Below are positions 12,916-21,361 of a stretch of 64,000 nucleotides of DNA, one piece after another. Under the pieces are notes generated by a model, which saw nothing but the letters and a program-made list of their open reading frames with translations, had not been told where the DNA came from and made no database searches. Position numbers and translations under genes: made by a program. The stretch comes from Gyrodactylus bullatarudis (taxonomy: Eukaryota; Platyhelminthes; Monogenea; Gyrodactylidea; Gyrodactylidae). The stretch covers positions 1,240,629 to 1,304,628 of the forward strand of contig SSNU01000247.1 of assembly GCA_012064415.1 (NCBI GenBank). The letters run 5' to 3'. Positions within the stretch are counted from its first letter, which is position 1. Every line of letters starts with the position of its first letter.

Positions 12916-14493
12916 AATGATGCAGAAAGGTTGCTAAATGGTTGATTGGTATATTGAAACCAATCCATGAACATTATTCTAAATATGTTGTAAGAGATAC
13001 ATTTTCATTTGTTGAAAAAGTTAAGGATTTAAACATAAGTTCAAAAGAGATGATTTCTTTAGATATTAGTTCTTTATTTCCTAATGTGCCTATAGAAGAA
13101 ACTTTAACCATCATCAGTTCTTTTATCGATGAACATAACGGTTTTGAAATGCAGAGTAAGGAAATAACAAACCTTGTCAGGATTTGTTGTACAAATGTTC
13201 CTCTATCTGTTCAAAACAAAGTGTTTATTCAAAAGGACGGTATAGCTATGGGTTACCCTTTAAGTCCTCTTTTAGCTGATATCTTTTTAGGTCGGTTAGA
13301 ACTCAATAAAATGTCTGAAACAATTAATTCTTTCACTGATGTGTACATCAGATATGTGGACGACACTTTTATTTTGATGAAACCGAATGTATCATCAGAT
13401 GACTTTTTCTTGAAGATGAATTCGTTTCATTCTAATATTAAATTTACTATGGAAAAAGAATCTAATGATTTTCTGAGTTTCCTAGACGTTAAACTAACTA
13501 GAAGAAATGACGGCTCAATTCAAAGAAACATCTTCAAGAAAAAGACGGACAATGGCAAATATCTGCATTTTGCTAGTTTTAGTCCTATTTCACATAAAGT
13601 TGGTCTAGTAATTGGATTGAGTAAGAGGATAAGAAGGATAGCGAGTCCAGAAGAAATTCCAAAGGAAATAGAGAATTTGAAGTTGTGTTTAATGGAAAAT
13701 GGGTATCCCAATAAATTTGTGGACAAATTTATCAACTTACCAGTCGATAGAGATGTCGTTGAAAACACAGATGAAGTTGAGAAGACCACAATTTTCATGA
13801 AACTTAATTTCAAAGGAGATGGTTTTAGTAACGATTTAAGGAGAAAGTTGACAAATCTCATCGATCAACATTATAACAACATACAATTGAAAATTGTATT
13901 TAAAACTCAGAGATTGTTCAATTTGATTCACAAAGATTTACTGAGACCTGAAGAGAAGACTCTATTGATTTATAAATTTCAATGTGACTGCGGATCTTCT
14001 TATATAGGACGTACAATCAGAAAGTTGTCAACTAGAGGGAACGATCACCTTAAGAAAGATACAGCGATAACTAGGCATCTTAGACAGGAAGGGCATGAGG
14101 CTTCAATTTCGAATTTTTCAATTTTATACAAAAACCCGAGTGATGACAGTACAGACGTTTGGGTGAAGGAGAAATTCTTCATAAATTTATATAAACCAGA
14201 CTTATGTGTTCAAAAGAATTATTCCTATAACCTTCAACTACCTTGGCCTATGTAAGCTTTTTCACTTTTCTCTCCACTGTTGCTATTTATTGGAGAGTTT
14301 TGGTGTTTTTTCAGCTTACATTTATTCTATTTTTCGTCAACTTTTACTATTTCTTTCATAATTTGTAAATTATTATTTTCATTCATCTTTTAACTTTTAT
14401 CATTATCAAAGAGACACTACTGATGAACCTTTGAGAAATGTACATTTGGTGTTAATATATCCTTTTTCTACTTTTCCAATAATGATGCAGAAA
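12916..14493 (+). mobile_element. 5'-truncated Penelope-like element with 13-bp TSD
   Basis: The element spans 12929-14480. It is flanked by identical 13-bp direct repeats AATGATGCAGAAA at 12916-12928 and 14481-14493, which I read as the target-site duplication. The 5' end falls inside the reverse-transcriptase domain, so the N-terminal half of the usual ORF is missing. About 225 bp of 3' UTR after the stop matches tails of other fragments at 3.6 kb and 55.6 kb. Intact repeats and a long open frame imply a recent insertion. Confidence 0.85.
12921..14255 (+). CDS. Penelope-like RT + GIY-YIG endonuclease (N-terminally truncated)
   Basis: This is the C-terminal part of a Penelope-like polyprotein with no stop from 12921 to 14255. 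It shows the RT active-site Asp in SLDISSLF, the motif GYPLSPLLADIFLGRLE, and the catalytic box YIRYVDDTF (13346-13372). The C-terminus carries a GIY-YIG-type nuclease (YKFQCDCGSSYIGRT, then a conserved R and H). An intact element copies RNA at a nick made by the GIY-YIG domain. Full PLE ORFs are usually about twice this length, so this copy should be inactive. No native start exists: the frame opens after a TGA at 12918-12920, at the truncation point. Confidence 0.9.
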   Translation, partial: CRKVAKWLIGILKPIHEHYSKYVVRDTFSFVEKVKDLNISSKEMISLDISSLFPNVPIEETLTIISSFIDEHNGFEMQSKEITNLVRICCTNVPLSVQNKVFIQKDGIAMGYPLSPLLADIFLGRLELNKMSETINSFTDVYIRYVDDTFILMKPNVSSDDFFLKMNSFHSNIKFTMEKESNDFLSFLDVKLTRRNDGSIQRNIFKKKTDNGKYLHFASFSPISHKVGLVIGLSKRIRRIASPEEIPKEIENLKLCLMENGYPNKFVDKFINLPVDRDVVENTDEVEKTTIFMKLNFKGDGFSNDLRRKLTNLIDQHYNNIQLKIVFKTQRLFNLIHKDLLRPEEKTLLIYKFQCDCGSSYIGRTIRKLSTRGNDHLKKDTAITRHLRQEGHEASISNFSILYKNPSDDSTDVWVKEKFFINLYKPDLCVQKNYSYNLQLPWPM

Positions 14494-17164
14494 TTCGTCT
14501 GTATTTAACTGCTTCAAATCTTTGAAATTGATAAATTTTGAGCTCAACAGTCGGAAAAGTGAAAATTTTCGAAAACCGGCCTAATTTTGGTCAGATTGAA
14601 TTTTATCAGAAATTTTTTTCAATTTCCACAACTTATTGACTTATTTCATTGAGGAAATAAATTTTTACCTGTCTTTCCGAATAAAAATATTGAGTAAATT
14701 CCCATCTTCATATCAACTAGCCTTACATTTCAAAACCATTCCAGGTCATTTCCCACATTTAGTTATTCTACAGTTCTATCATTGGTCTCATTACTTTATA
14801 CCCATACAACCGAGAACATTACAAATCGAGTGTAGTTCGTCATAGTCTTGATTGGGTATCATTGTTCGTTTACAAACTTCTCTCTGGTCTATTTATACAG
14901 ATAGATCCGGGGAAACCAGTCTATCAAACATAAGTAATATATAATATTGTAATTTATCTCATCTTAATAGCCTATATTATATCATAAATATAGTAGGAGA
15001 TTTGATTGACCCTCACATTTTTTTGTACGTGTAACATTTCGATTATCCTTCTCATTGATCGAGAACTCTCTTTATCTCTCTCTGTGTATAGGTAGGATAT
15101 CACATTATGTCACATCTATCATACTAAATAAAGAGATAGGCAATGTATTTGATGCATTTGAAGGGAGAAGTGAAATTGAGTATTTTTTGTCTTTAAGCAT
15201 TATCAGTGTAGTCGTAGTGGTTAGGAAATTGTTTGTGTGTGTGTGTGCCTGTACATTGTTACACAGATTAACAGAGAAATAGGATGCAGGCCTGAATGAT
15301 TTATAATGCTTCTAATAGTGCTGCTGCTGCTTCTTTAGCATTTGCTGTTTTTTGTCTAATCCATAAAGAGATATTATTAGTATGCAGAATATAATAGAAC
15401 TAGAAAGGGGAACTGAACTAACTAGAAATAAATGAACTGACTCCTTTTCTCCTAATGATGCTGCCTTCCTCCTCCTGACAAAAATGTCTTTTATCCTCAT
15501 CGTTTTATACGAAATTCACATTTTTAGTTTTGGAAATTGTCAATGGATCTCTTTCTCTTTACCTCTCTGCATTCTCAGTCTGTGTGTTCTTGGGTGTGTG
15601 TTGGTGTGTAATATACGACAATATACGACATTTATTCAATTTCAACTCGATTCACAAACACAAACATACGCAAATTACAAAATATACCTCTCCTCTTATA
15701 CTCCATCATCTACTCAATCAATCTGGATGAGCTTAATAAGATACAGCTTCTTAATGATAATAATGTACGTACATCCTTTCTCCAGATTATCACGAAAGAG
15801 TCTCATGACTTGACATTTGTTCATTCTATATAATCTATTCTAAGCTATGCTACATATCATTTCATAAATCCTTGCACTCGATATCCTGATGATCTATCTA
15901 TTCACATAAGTGGCGTGACATTTTGGCATATATTTTCCGGACTATGCCTCTCACTCTCTCATATATATCCTTAATCTAATTATAGGTCCCCTTTTTCACC
16001 TTTATTTTCACTCTGAATAATACATAGGTTCATATTTTAGCATATTATTAAATCGATTTACCTCAATATCCCATCGATTGAGAATACCCTTCTTAACCCA
16101 ACCCTCGATTAGTTCAAAATCAGCTGATGATGATGAATCAAGACAGTTTTCCCCTGTTTGTTAAATTACAAAGTAGAAATTACTTGATCATTTGTTTTAC
16201 AGCTAAGACTAGAGAAAGGATTTCTAGTAAAAAAATTAATTGCAAGAAAGAAGATGATGACCTAAAAGGATATTGATTTCAATATTTTTTTGTTTATAAA
16301 ATTTTCAAATTTCCTCACTCAAAGCAGACAATGTACAATATAAAATTCTCCTATCATCATCACTGGGAATATACATACATATTAATGATTACGATTCTCA
16401 TTCAGTACTCGTCTCTCGTTTACCATTTTTGGAGGGATTCTCTACCATAGAAGAATGAGAGGGAAGATGAATTCATTTTTCCAAGTCCAAATATTGCATA
16501 CACACCAAATGGATATATACTAAACGTACTGTACGACGTATAAATATTAATAAAGTAGAATTAAATGAATTTCCCTTTTGCAATATGCAATCTTTTTGTA
16601 ATGTACAATTTTCTACTTGCATTTAAATTCAACGGAACTCATTCCTCACTCCCTCACCAGTTCACATCATCATTCATCTTCTCCTTCATTTCTCCCTCGT
16701 ACAAAAATATACAGCTCATATGCATCATTTTAATAATAAAGAGAAAACTAACAAGAGAACAACAACAAAAGTACTAGAAATTGTTGAGTAAAATAATAAT
16801 TCTATATACAAAGAGATAGGTAGAGAGAATCGGAAGGGAATCTTTATTGATAGAGGAGAAAAAAATTAATCTCTCCTTTTCCTTTCGCGTGCATCCAAAG
16901 ATTACAAAACATTTATTGCATTTACAATTGCAGAGCTAAATCACAAGCAAGTGTACCAACATGTAGTGATAAGATAGGATCAAGAAATACGAATTTGTAG
17001 GCTTTTATATGGGGATGGAATCCAATCAGGATAGTCTTGAGACATGAGGCTAGGAATGAAATTTGAGCTGAGGATCAATAGAAATGATGCAGAAAAACGA
17101 GATTGGAAAACTGATTCGAAGGATATATATCTCGAATTTTCAACAGATTTTTCAAATGTCTACA
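14494..17164. other. Intergenic region, nothing recognised
   Basis: This AT-rich sequence has several open stretches of 60-109 codons with no recognisable motif and no supporting splice structure. I see no RNA gene and no mobile element besides those listed. One more AATGATGCAGAAA 13-mer, identical to the PLE target duplication, lies nearby at 17083-17095 without a visible element beside it. Confidence 0.5.
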
Positions 17165-17540
17165 TAACTACTTACAAGTAACTATGAGATTTTGACATGA
17201 TAATGCGCGATAACATATTTAACATTGCGGAAATTCGTTTAGTCGAGAAAGGACAAAATTGAGAGATTTTTATTTTTGTATCACCTATCTACTCAAAAGT
17301 CATCACGTGACATTTTGATAAAAAATCACGATAATATATTCTAACTTACTGAATTCGAAATTTATGTATTTCTGCGCATTTTGATCGAAACACCATGTAA
17401 TGACTTGTGAGTAGATAGTTGATACCAAAATAGAATTTACTATATTTTGGCCACTCTTGACAGAACGAAATTCCGCAACATCAAATATGTTATCGCGCAT
17501 ATTCATATTCATAAACCGAATATTTACTTGTAAGTAGTTA
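17165..17540. mobile_element. Foldback MITE with TA target duplication
   Basis: The two ends are long inverted repeats. The left arm starts ACTACTTACAAGTAA at 17167 and the right arm ends TTACTTGTAAGTAGT at 17538. The arms stay similar for about 155 bp, sharing GCGCGATAACATATTT and the CTATCTACTC segment. The element is flanked by TA at 17165-17166 and 17539-17540. It carries no coding capacity. A TA duplication plus long TIRs fits a non-autonomous Tc1/mariner-type element, though the arms have diverged at roughly one base in five to ten. Confidence 0.75.
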
Positions 17541-17766
17541 TTAATTATTATTCTTTAGCAGTTCCAAACTTAAATTTAAAGTTGTATCTACCTATTGTGA
17601 AACTTTGTTTCTCAAGTGTTCTTATCATTTTCTTCCATCTGAGCTTCTGGCAAAATCTAGAATCTATTCAACTTGTGATACTCAGAAATGACACATTTTC
17701 AAGTCGTAAAATTAAAATAAAATATGGATAATTTTTTTTATTCGAAAATGCGAAAATTATCTCGTC

Positions 17767-17773
17767 TATAAAA
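17767..17773 (+). promoter_or_regulatory. TATA box of the His-rich peptide gene
   Basis: TATAAAA lies 37-43 bp upstream of the ATG at 17810, which implies a very short 5' UTR. It is one of the few clear core-promoter elements in the window and fits a compact, strongly expressed secreted-protein gene. Confidence 0.5.
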
Positions 17774-17809
17774 AGAAAAGTTTTTCCATTTTTTGTGACT
17801 CTTTCCATA

Positions 17810-18055
17810 ATGCAAAAGTTTGTACTATTACTTCTCCTCGTCTTGATAGCAATTTCCAATGCTAAATGGAATAAGGATCATGACGAAGGGCATGAAAAAG
17901 GTAAAGGACGTGGACACGACCATGGAAAAGGGCACTATCATCGCAAACATCGTGGATGGGATGAGACCAAAGCTTTTGATATGTTCAAGACGCACTATAA
18001 CAAGACAAGTGAAGCCTTTAAGAAGAATATTACAGATTTTGTCTGTCAAAATTAA
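17810..18055 (+). CDS. Small secreted His/Gly/Lys-rich protein
   Basis: A single exon encodes 81 residues. The N-terminus MQKFVLLLLLVLIAISNA is a textbook signal peptide. It is followed by a segment rich in His, Gly, Lys and Asp with HDEGHEKGKGRGHDHGKGH-type spacing, which could bind metal ions. The tail has two N-glycosylation sequons (NKT and NIT) and ends with a single Cys. A TATA box sits just upstream and AATAAA follows at 18063. I do not recognise the family. Secretion is well supported; metal binding or an antimicrobial or gland-product role is only inference from composition. An upstream in-frame GTG at 17795 is not needed. Confidence 0.7.
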   Translation: MQKFVLLLLLVLIAISNAKWNKDHDEGHEKGKGRGHDHGKGHYHRKHRGWDETKAFDMFKTHYNKTSEAFKKNITDFVCQN

Positions 18056-18153
18056 AAACAGAAATAAAAATAAATAAGGCTCAGTAGATTATAAAATTAG
18101 TAGCAAGTACTAAAATCAAAGGCTTTTTACTGAATCTAATAAATAGCTCAGTC

Positions 18154-19917
18154 TTACTTTTTAGGTATGAGAACATTTGAAGGTTGTAGCGGGTCCTTGA
18201 TGGTATGCAAGTTTATTTCCTCACTAGCCAGTATTTGTATATCGATAATGCTTCGTTTAATTTCAGTTATCTTAGGCCGAAGTCTCCAGTCCATATGCCA
18301 GGCAGATTGAATCAGAGCGACAACCTCTTGGAATGTGGCATCTTCAGAGTGGAATTGTGAGATGAGGGGACGTGTATGGGTGACCCCGTGGGCATCCTCA
18401 AATCCATAGATGACAATGTTTCTCATCTCTTGGAATGATGGATCGGCAGAGACCCAGCCTTCAAACGGTATACTATAGTCTTGATTGGGTTTGTCAGATC
18501 GGGAGCATTTTGTCTTGTTCAAGATTTCCCACATGACCAGGGATAACGAGTAGACATCCGAGGAAAGGTAAATTTCAAATGGCAATTGATGGTTGATAGA
18601 GGCTAGTTCTCTCTGGCATAGGGTGGAGTGGAAGAAATCCTTCATGTAGCTGGCCCATTCTTGATTTTCGAAAGTGGAGAGGTTATTGAATTCTTCCTCG
18701 ATAAACTCTTCCTGGTTAAAGGGCGAATGCTCTGAGTTATTCTGAATGTTGTCCAAATCAAAAATGTTGTTATCCTTGTAAAAGCATGAGAATAACAATA
18801 GCTCTGGGGACATGTAACGTTTTGTTCCCACTCTGAAACAGGATGGACGATGTGACGTTTCAGATTGAACATGGTTCAGGTTGGAGTAGAGCCTGGAAAT
18901 GTACTGGTTGTCGACTACTTTTCTCTGTTGGTTATCCATAAGAGCTAGACCGAGGTCAGCTATGCAGACTTCGCCGTCATCTTTGACAAGAATATTCTTT
19001 GATTTTATGTCACGATGAGCAATAGTTGGCTTAAAATTGGTTCCTTCAATATTCAAGTGTAAATATGAGAGGCCAAATATGCATGATTTGATCAGTTTGA
19101 GACAATCCAACCTATTGACACTCTCTGTTGACTTGAGATAGTCATAAAGGCTGCCTTTTGAATGATAGGCGGTTATAAGCCATAACTGAGTAGAGCTACC
19201 ATGGCTAATAATGTCACTTGCATAAAATACCAAAAGATTAGGATGCCTAAGTAATGAATTTGTGTAGACATCTGTTTCGCGAGACCAACTAGCTTCATCA
19301 CGACTGGTGAAAATTTTAACAGCAACTAATTCTTGTTTATATTTAGCTTTCCATACTTCACCAAATCTTCCTTTTCCTATGCATTCAACTAAAACTGTCT
19401 GACGGGAAATAGTCTGTTTAACAAGAAACGGATAACCTGCTCCACTGCCAGACTCTGAAACTTGACTGTTGGCATTTTTTTCTTCTATAAACTGATGAGA
19501 CTCATTGTAGCGAACAAACCCCTTGAGGAGTCTACTCTTTCTCTTGATATATGCCTTTGAATACAAGTGATAAGCAAGAATGATTAAAATTGCAAGTAAA
19601 ATGGAGAAAAATACAATCGGAAGGACTATGGCCAATACAGTTTCTGAGGGACTCGAGTAAAAGTTTAAATGAAAAAGCCGTGCGAATTCCTTGTTGCAGT
19701 CTAAATTTGTTTCATTGTGACAACACTGAATAATTTTTGTAGGATGTACGGGACAAATTTGAATAGAATTGTCATCTAAGCAACCATAGGTTTCTTCAAT
19801 TATCCTTTGATTGTCAGGAGTTAACTCGACAGAATAAAAACAACCAGTACTAGAGAGGCACGTTTGAGATGAACAAGTTTCAGGTGGATGACAAAAACAT
19901 GAGTAATTCGACTTCAT
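18154..19917 (-). CDS. TGF-beta/BMP type I receptor Ser/Thr kinase, ALK2/saxophone-like, divergent
   Basis: The Cys-rich ectodomain (about residues 1-90, ending CCHNETNLDCN) is followed by a transmembrane helix (95-118) and a weak GS box (ESGSGAGYPFLVKQTISRQ, about 155-173). The kinase has Lys201 in VAVKIF, HRDIKSKN at 301 and DLG at 321, with SPE in place of APE. The L45-loop region ASDIISHGSSTQLWLIT matches the ALK1/ALK2/saxophone group best. Such receptors are phosphorylated by type II partners at the plasma membrane and signal through SMADs. Oddities: the kinase is intronless, the GS box is poor in Ser/Thr, the activation segment is long, and an acidic Asn-rich insert of about 60 residues (380-447) precedes helix F. 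No signal peptide is visible. TACTAAT plus TGTAG lies just upstream and would splice in frame before the ATG, so the true start may be in another exon or on a spliced leader. Confidence 0.85.
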   Translation of the reverse strand: MKSNYSCFCHPPETCSSQTCLSSTGCFYSVELTPDNQRIIEETYGCLDDNSIQICPVHPTKIIQCCHNETNLDCNKEFARLFHLNFYSSPSETVLAIVLPIVFFSILLAILIILAYHLYSKAYIKRKSRLLKGFVRYNESHQFIEEKNANSQVSESGSGAGYPFLVKQTISRQTVLVECIGKGRFGEVWKAKYKQELVAVKIFTSRDEASWSRETDVYTNSLLRHPNLLVFYASDIISHGSSTQLWLITAYHSKGSLYDYLKSTESVNRLDCLKLIKSCIFGLSYLHLNIEGTNFKPTIAHRDIKSKNILVKDDGEVCIADLGLALMDNQQRKVVDNQYISRLYSNLNHVQSETSHRPSCFRVGTKRYMSPELLLFSCFYKDNNIFDLDNIQNNSEHSPFNQEEFIEEEFNNLSTFENQEWASYMKDFFHSTLCQRELASINHQLPFEIYLSSDVYSLSLVMWEILNKTKCSRSDKPNQDYSIPFEGWVSADPSFQEMRNIVIYGFEDAHGVTHTRPLISQFHSEDATFQEVVALIQSAWHMDWRLRPKITEIKRSIIDIQILASEEINLHTIKDPLQPSNVLIPKK

Positions 19918-20079
19918 AAGCAAAATACACTACATTAATTAAATTAGTATATTTTAAAAATTCTATATTGCAAGAGATTTAAACAAAAGTTTTCTTGATA
20001 GATTTATGTTTTCGTTGGGTGGTAAATTAAATTGAACATAAAATTGAATTAGTCTAGTTTATTTCATTTTTGCCATCTT

Positions 20080-20706
20080 ATGTTCCATAACAGTTTTCCT
20101 AATTGTAAATTAACTACTGATTTTGAAGCTGCGTTAAAAATTGAGAAAGAGCATGCAGGACATATTATGTATTTTGCGAAATTAGAGAATGACCATGAAT
20201 ACTTTGCCCACTTCGAATGGTTCAAGCCCTACGTTACTCTTATGCATCTTAGATTTGATGGAAGCTTTGGATTCCCTGGTGGTCTTTTTGATAAGAATGA
20301 ATCTCCCGAGGAAGCAATTTTTCGTGAATTAAAAGAAGAGCAAGGAATAGATGAGGAAGAGTTGAGGCCGACTCGAGCAAACTATTTGTATTCTTCAGAT
20401 AAAGAAGATTTAGTGGCACACTTTTACACCAAGGAAATATCAAATAACTTATTCATGAAGATTCTTAAAGCAAGTCCGAATGCTCAACATTTTGGTACCG
20501 AAGTTTTTGGAACAATTCAGGTCCCCCTTTATCAATACAAATCAGACCAAGGATTTCCCCGATTTCTCAAGAATGAAATGATTGGCAATTGCCGAGATCA
20601 ATTACTGAACGGATTACACCACCATGGAATCCTTGAAAAGAATCTATTTGTAAAGTTATGCAGCATAACTAACCAAGAAAAGATACAAGTTATTTTTAAT
20701 AATTGA
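20080..20706 (+). CDS. NUDT16: NUDT16-like Nudix hydrolase (U8 snoRNA decapping family)
   Basis: A single exon encodes 208 residues. It has a perfect Nudix box at about residues 71-93 (GLFDKNE, x7, then REL.EE.GI), whose glutamates bind the catalytic metal. Preceding LRFDGSFGFPGG and later VAHFY, GTEVFGTIQVPLYQ and FPRFL segments follow the NUDT16/X29 pattern of an RNA-cap and (d)IDP hydrolase. The expected role is removing m7G or inosine-type nucleotides from RNA ends or pools in the nucleus and cytoplasm. It is divergent from the receptor-kinase gene, with about 160 bp between the two ATGs. AATAAA follows at 20746. Family assignment is firm; substrate preference is inferred. Confidence 0.88.
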   Translation: MFHNSFPNCKLTTDFEAALKIEKEHAGHIMYFAKLENDHEYFAHFEWFKPYVTLMHLRFDGSFGFPGGLFDKNESPEEAIFRELKEEQGIDEEELRPTRANYLYSSDKEDLVAHFYTKEISNNLFMKILKASPNAQHFGTEVFGTIQVPLYQYKSDQGFPRFLKNEMIGNCRDQLLNGLHHHGILEKNLFVKLCSITNQEKIQVIFNN

Positions 20707-20751
20707 TTTTTATTGACCTTTAAATGTTGTTTTTCTGTTTTTTTTAATAAA

Positions 20752-21361
20752 TCCATTGATAAAATGAAGGATGAAATAAAATCATTAAAAAATAACCTAA
20801 AATAATAATAATAATAATGTCGAAAGTTTTTTCGATAAACCAATAAAATGTATGATTATGTAGTAGCATGCCTGTCCTGTAAATGTTTTGAGGAGCTAGA
20901 CACATGATAGTAATTATTCATTCATTATAATCTAAAATAACACATTTCATAAATAATAACAAGTAATGATATACTAATAATGATACAGGATGTGTTGGAA
21001 CTAAATTATCTATCTGTATCAGAGGGAAGGTCGATAAAATTGAGCTTGAGTCTGGATAGAGAGAGTGAAAGAGGAGGGAAAGATGATGATTGAAAATAAA
21101 ACGACAAAAGCAATAAATATGATCACAAAAATGTGGAAAATGATTGTTGAGGGGAGAGGTCCTTTTGTTGAGCAATTCCAAATGAAAAATGGGGAGAAAA
21201 TATTAATTAAAATACTAATTTACATGGATAAATCTGATGGTTTTCTTCTACTTAAATGCTATCCAAATGTATTGCATGTCGCTTTTCATTTTCACAACTT
21301 GGGAAGATGTGATTTTATATGAATGAAAATTAAGGAATGGCGCACAAAATGAATGTTAATT
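20752..21361. other. Intergenic between convergent genes
   Basis: This lies between the NUDT16 3' end and the distal last exon of the USP6NL-like gene. It is AT-rich with an (AAT)n run near 20805. I see no gene. Confidence 0.5.

Noticed and set aside
13520..13861. 113-codon minus-strand open frame
   Set aside because: Antisense shadow of the PLE reverse-transcriptase ORF.
15484..15813. 109-codon open stretch
   Set aside because: AT-biased, hydrophobic by chance, with no motif, splice context or family resemblance.
17083..17095. Third copy of the PLE target 13-mer as the edge of another insertion
   Set aside because: No PLE tail or second repeat adjoins it, so I treat it as unproven coincidence.
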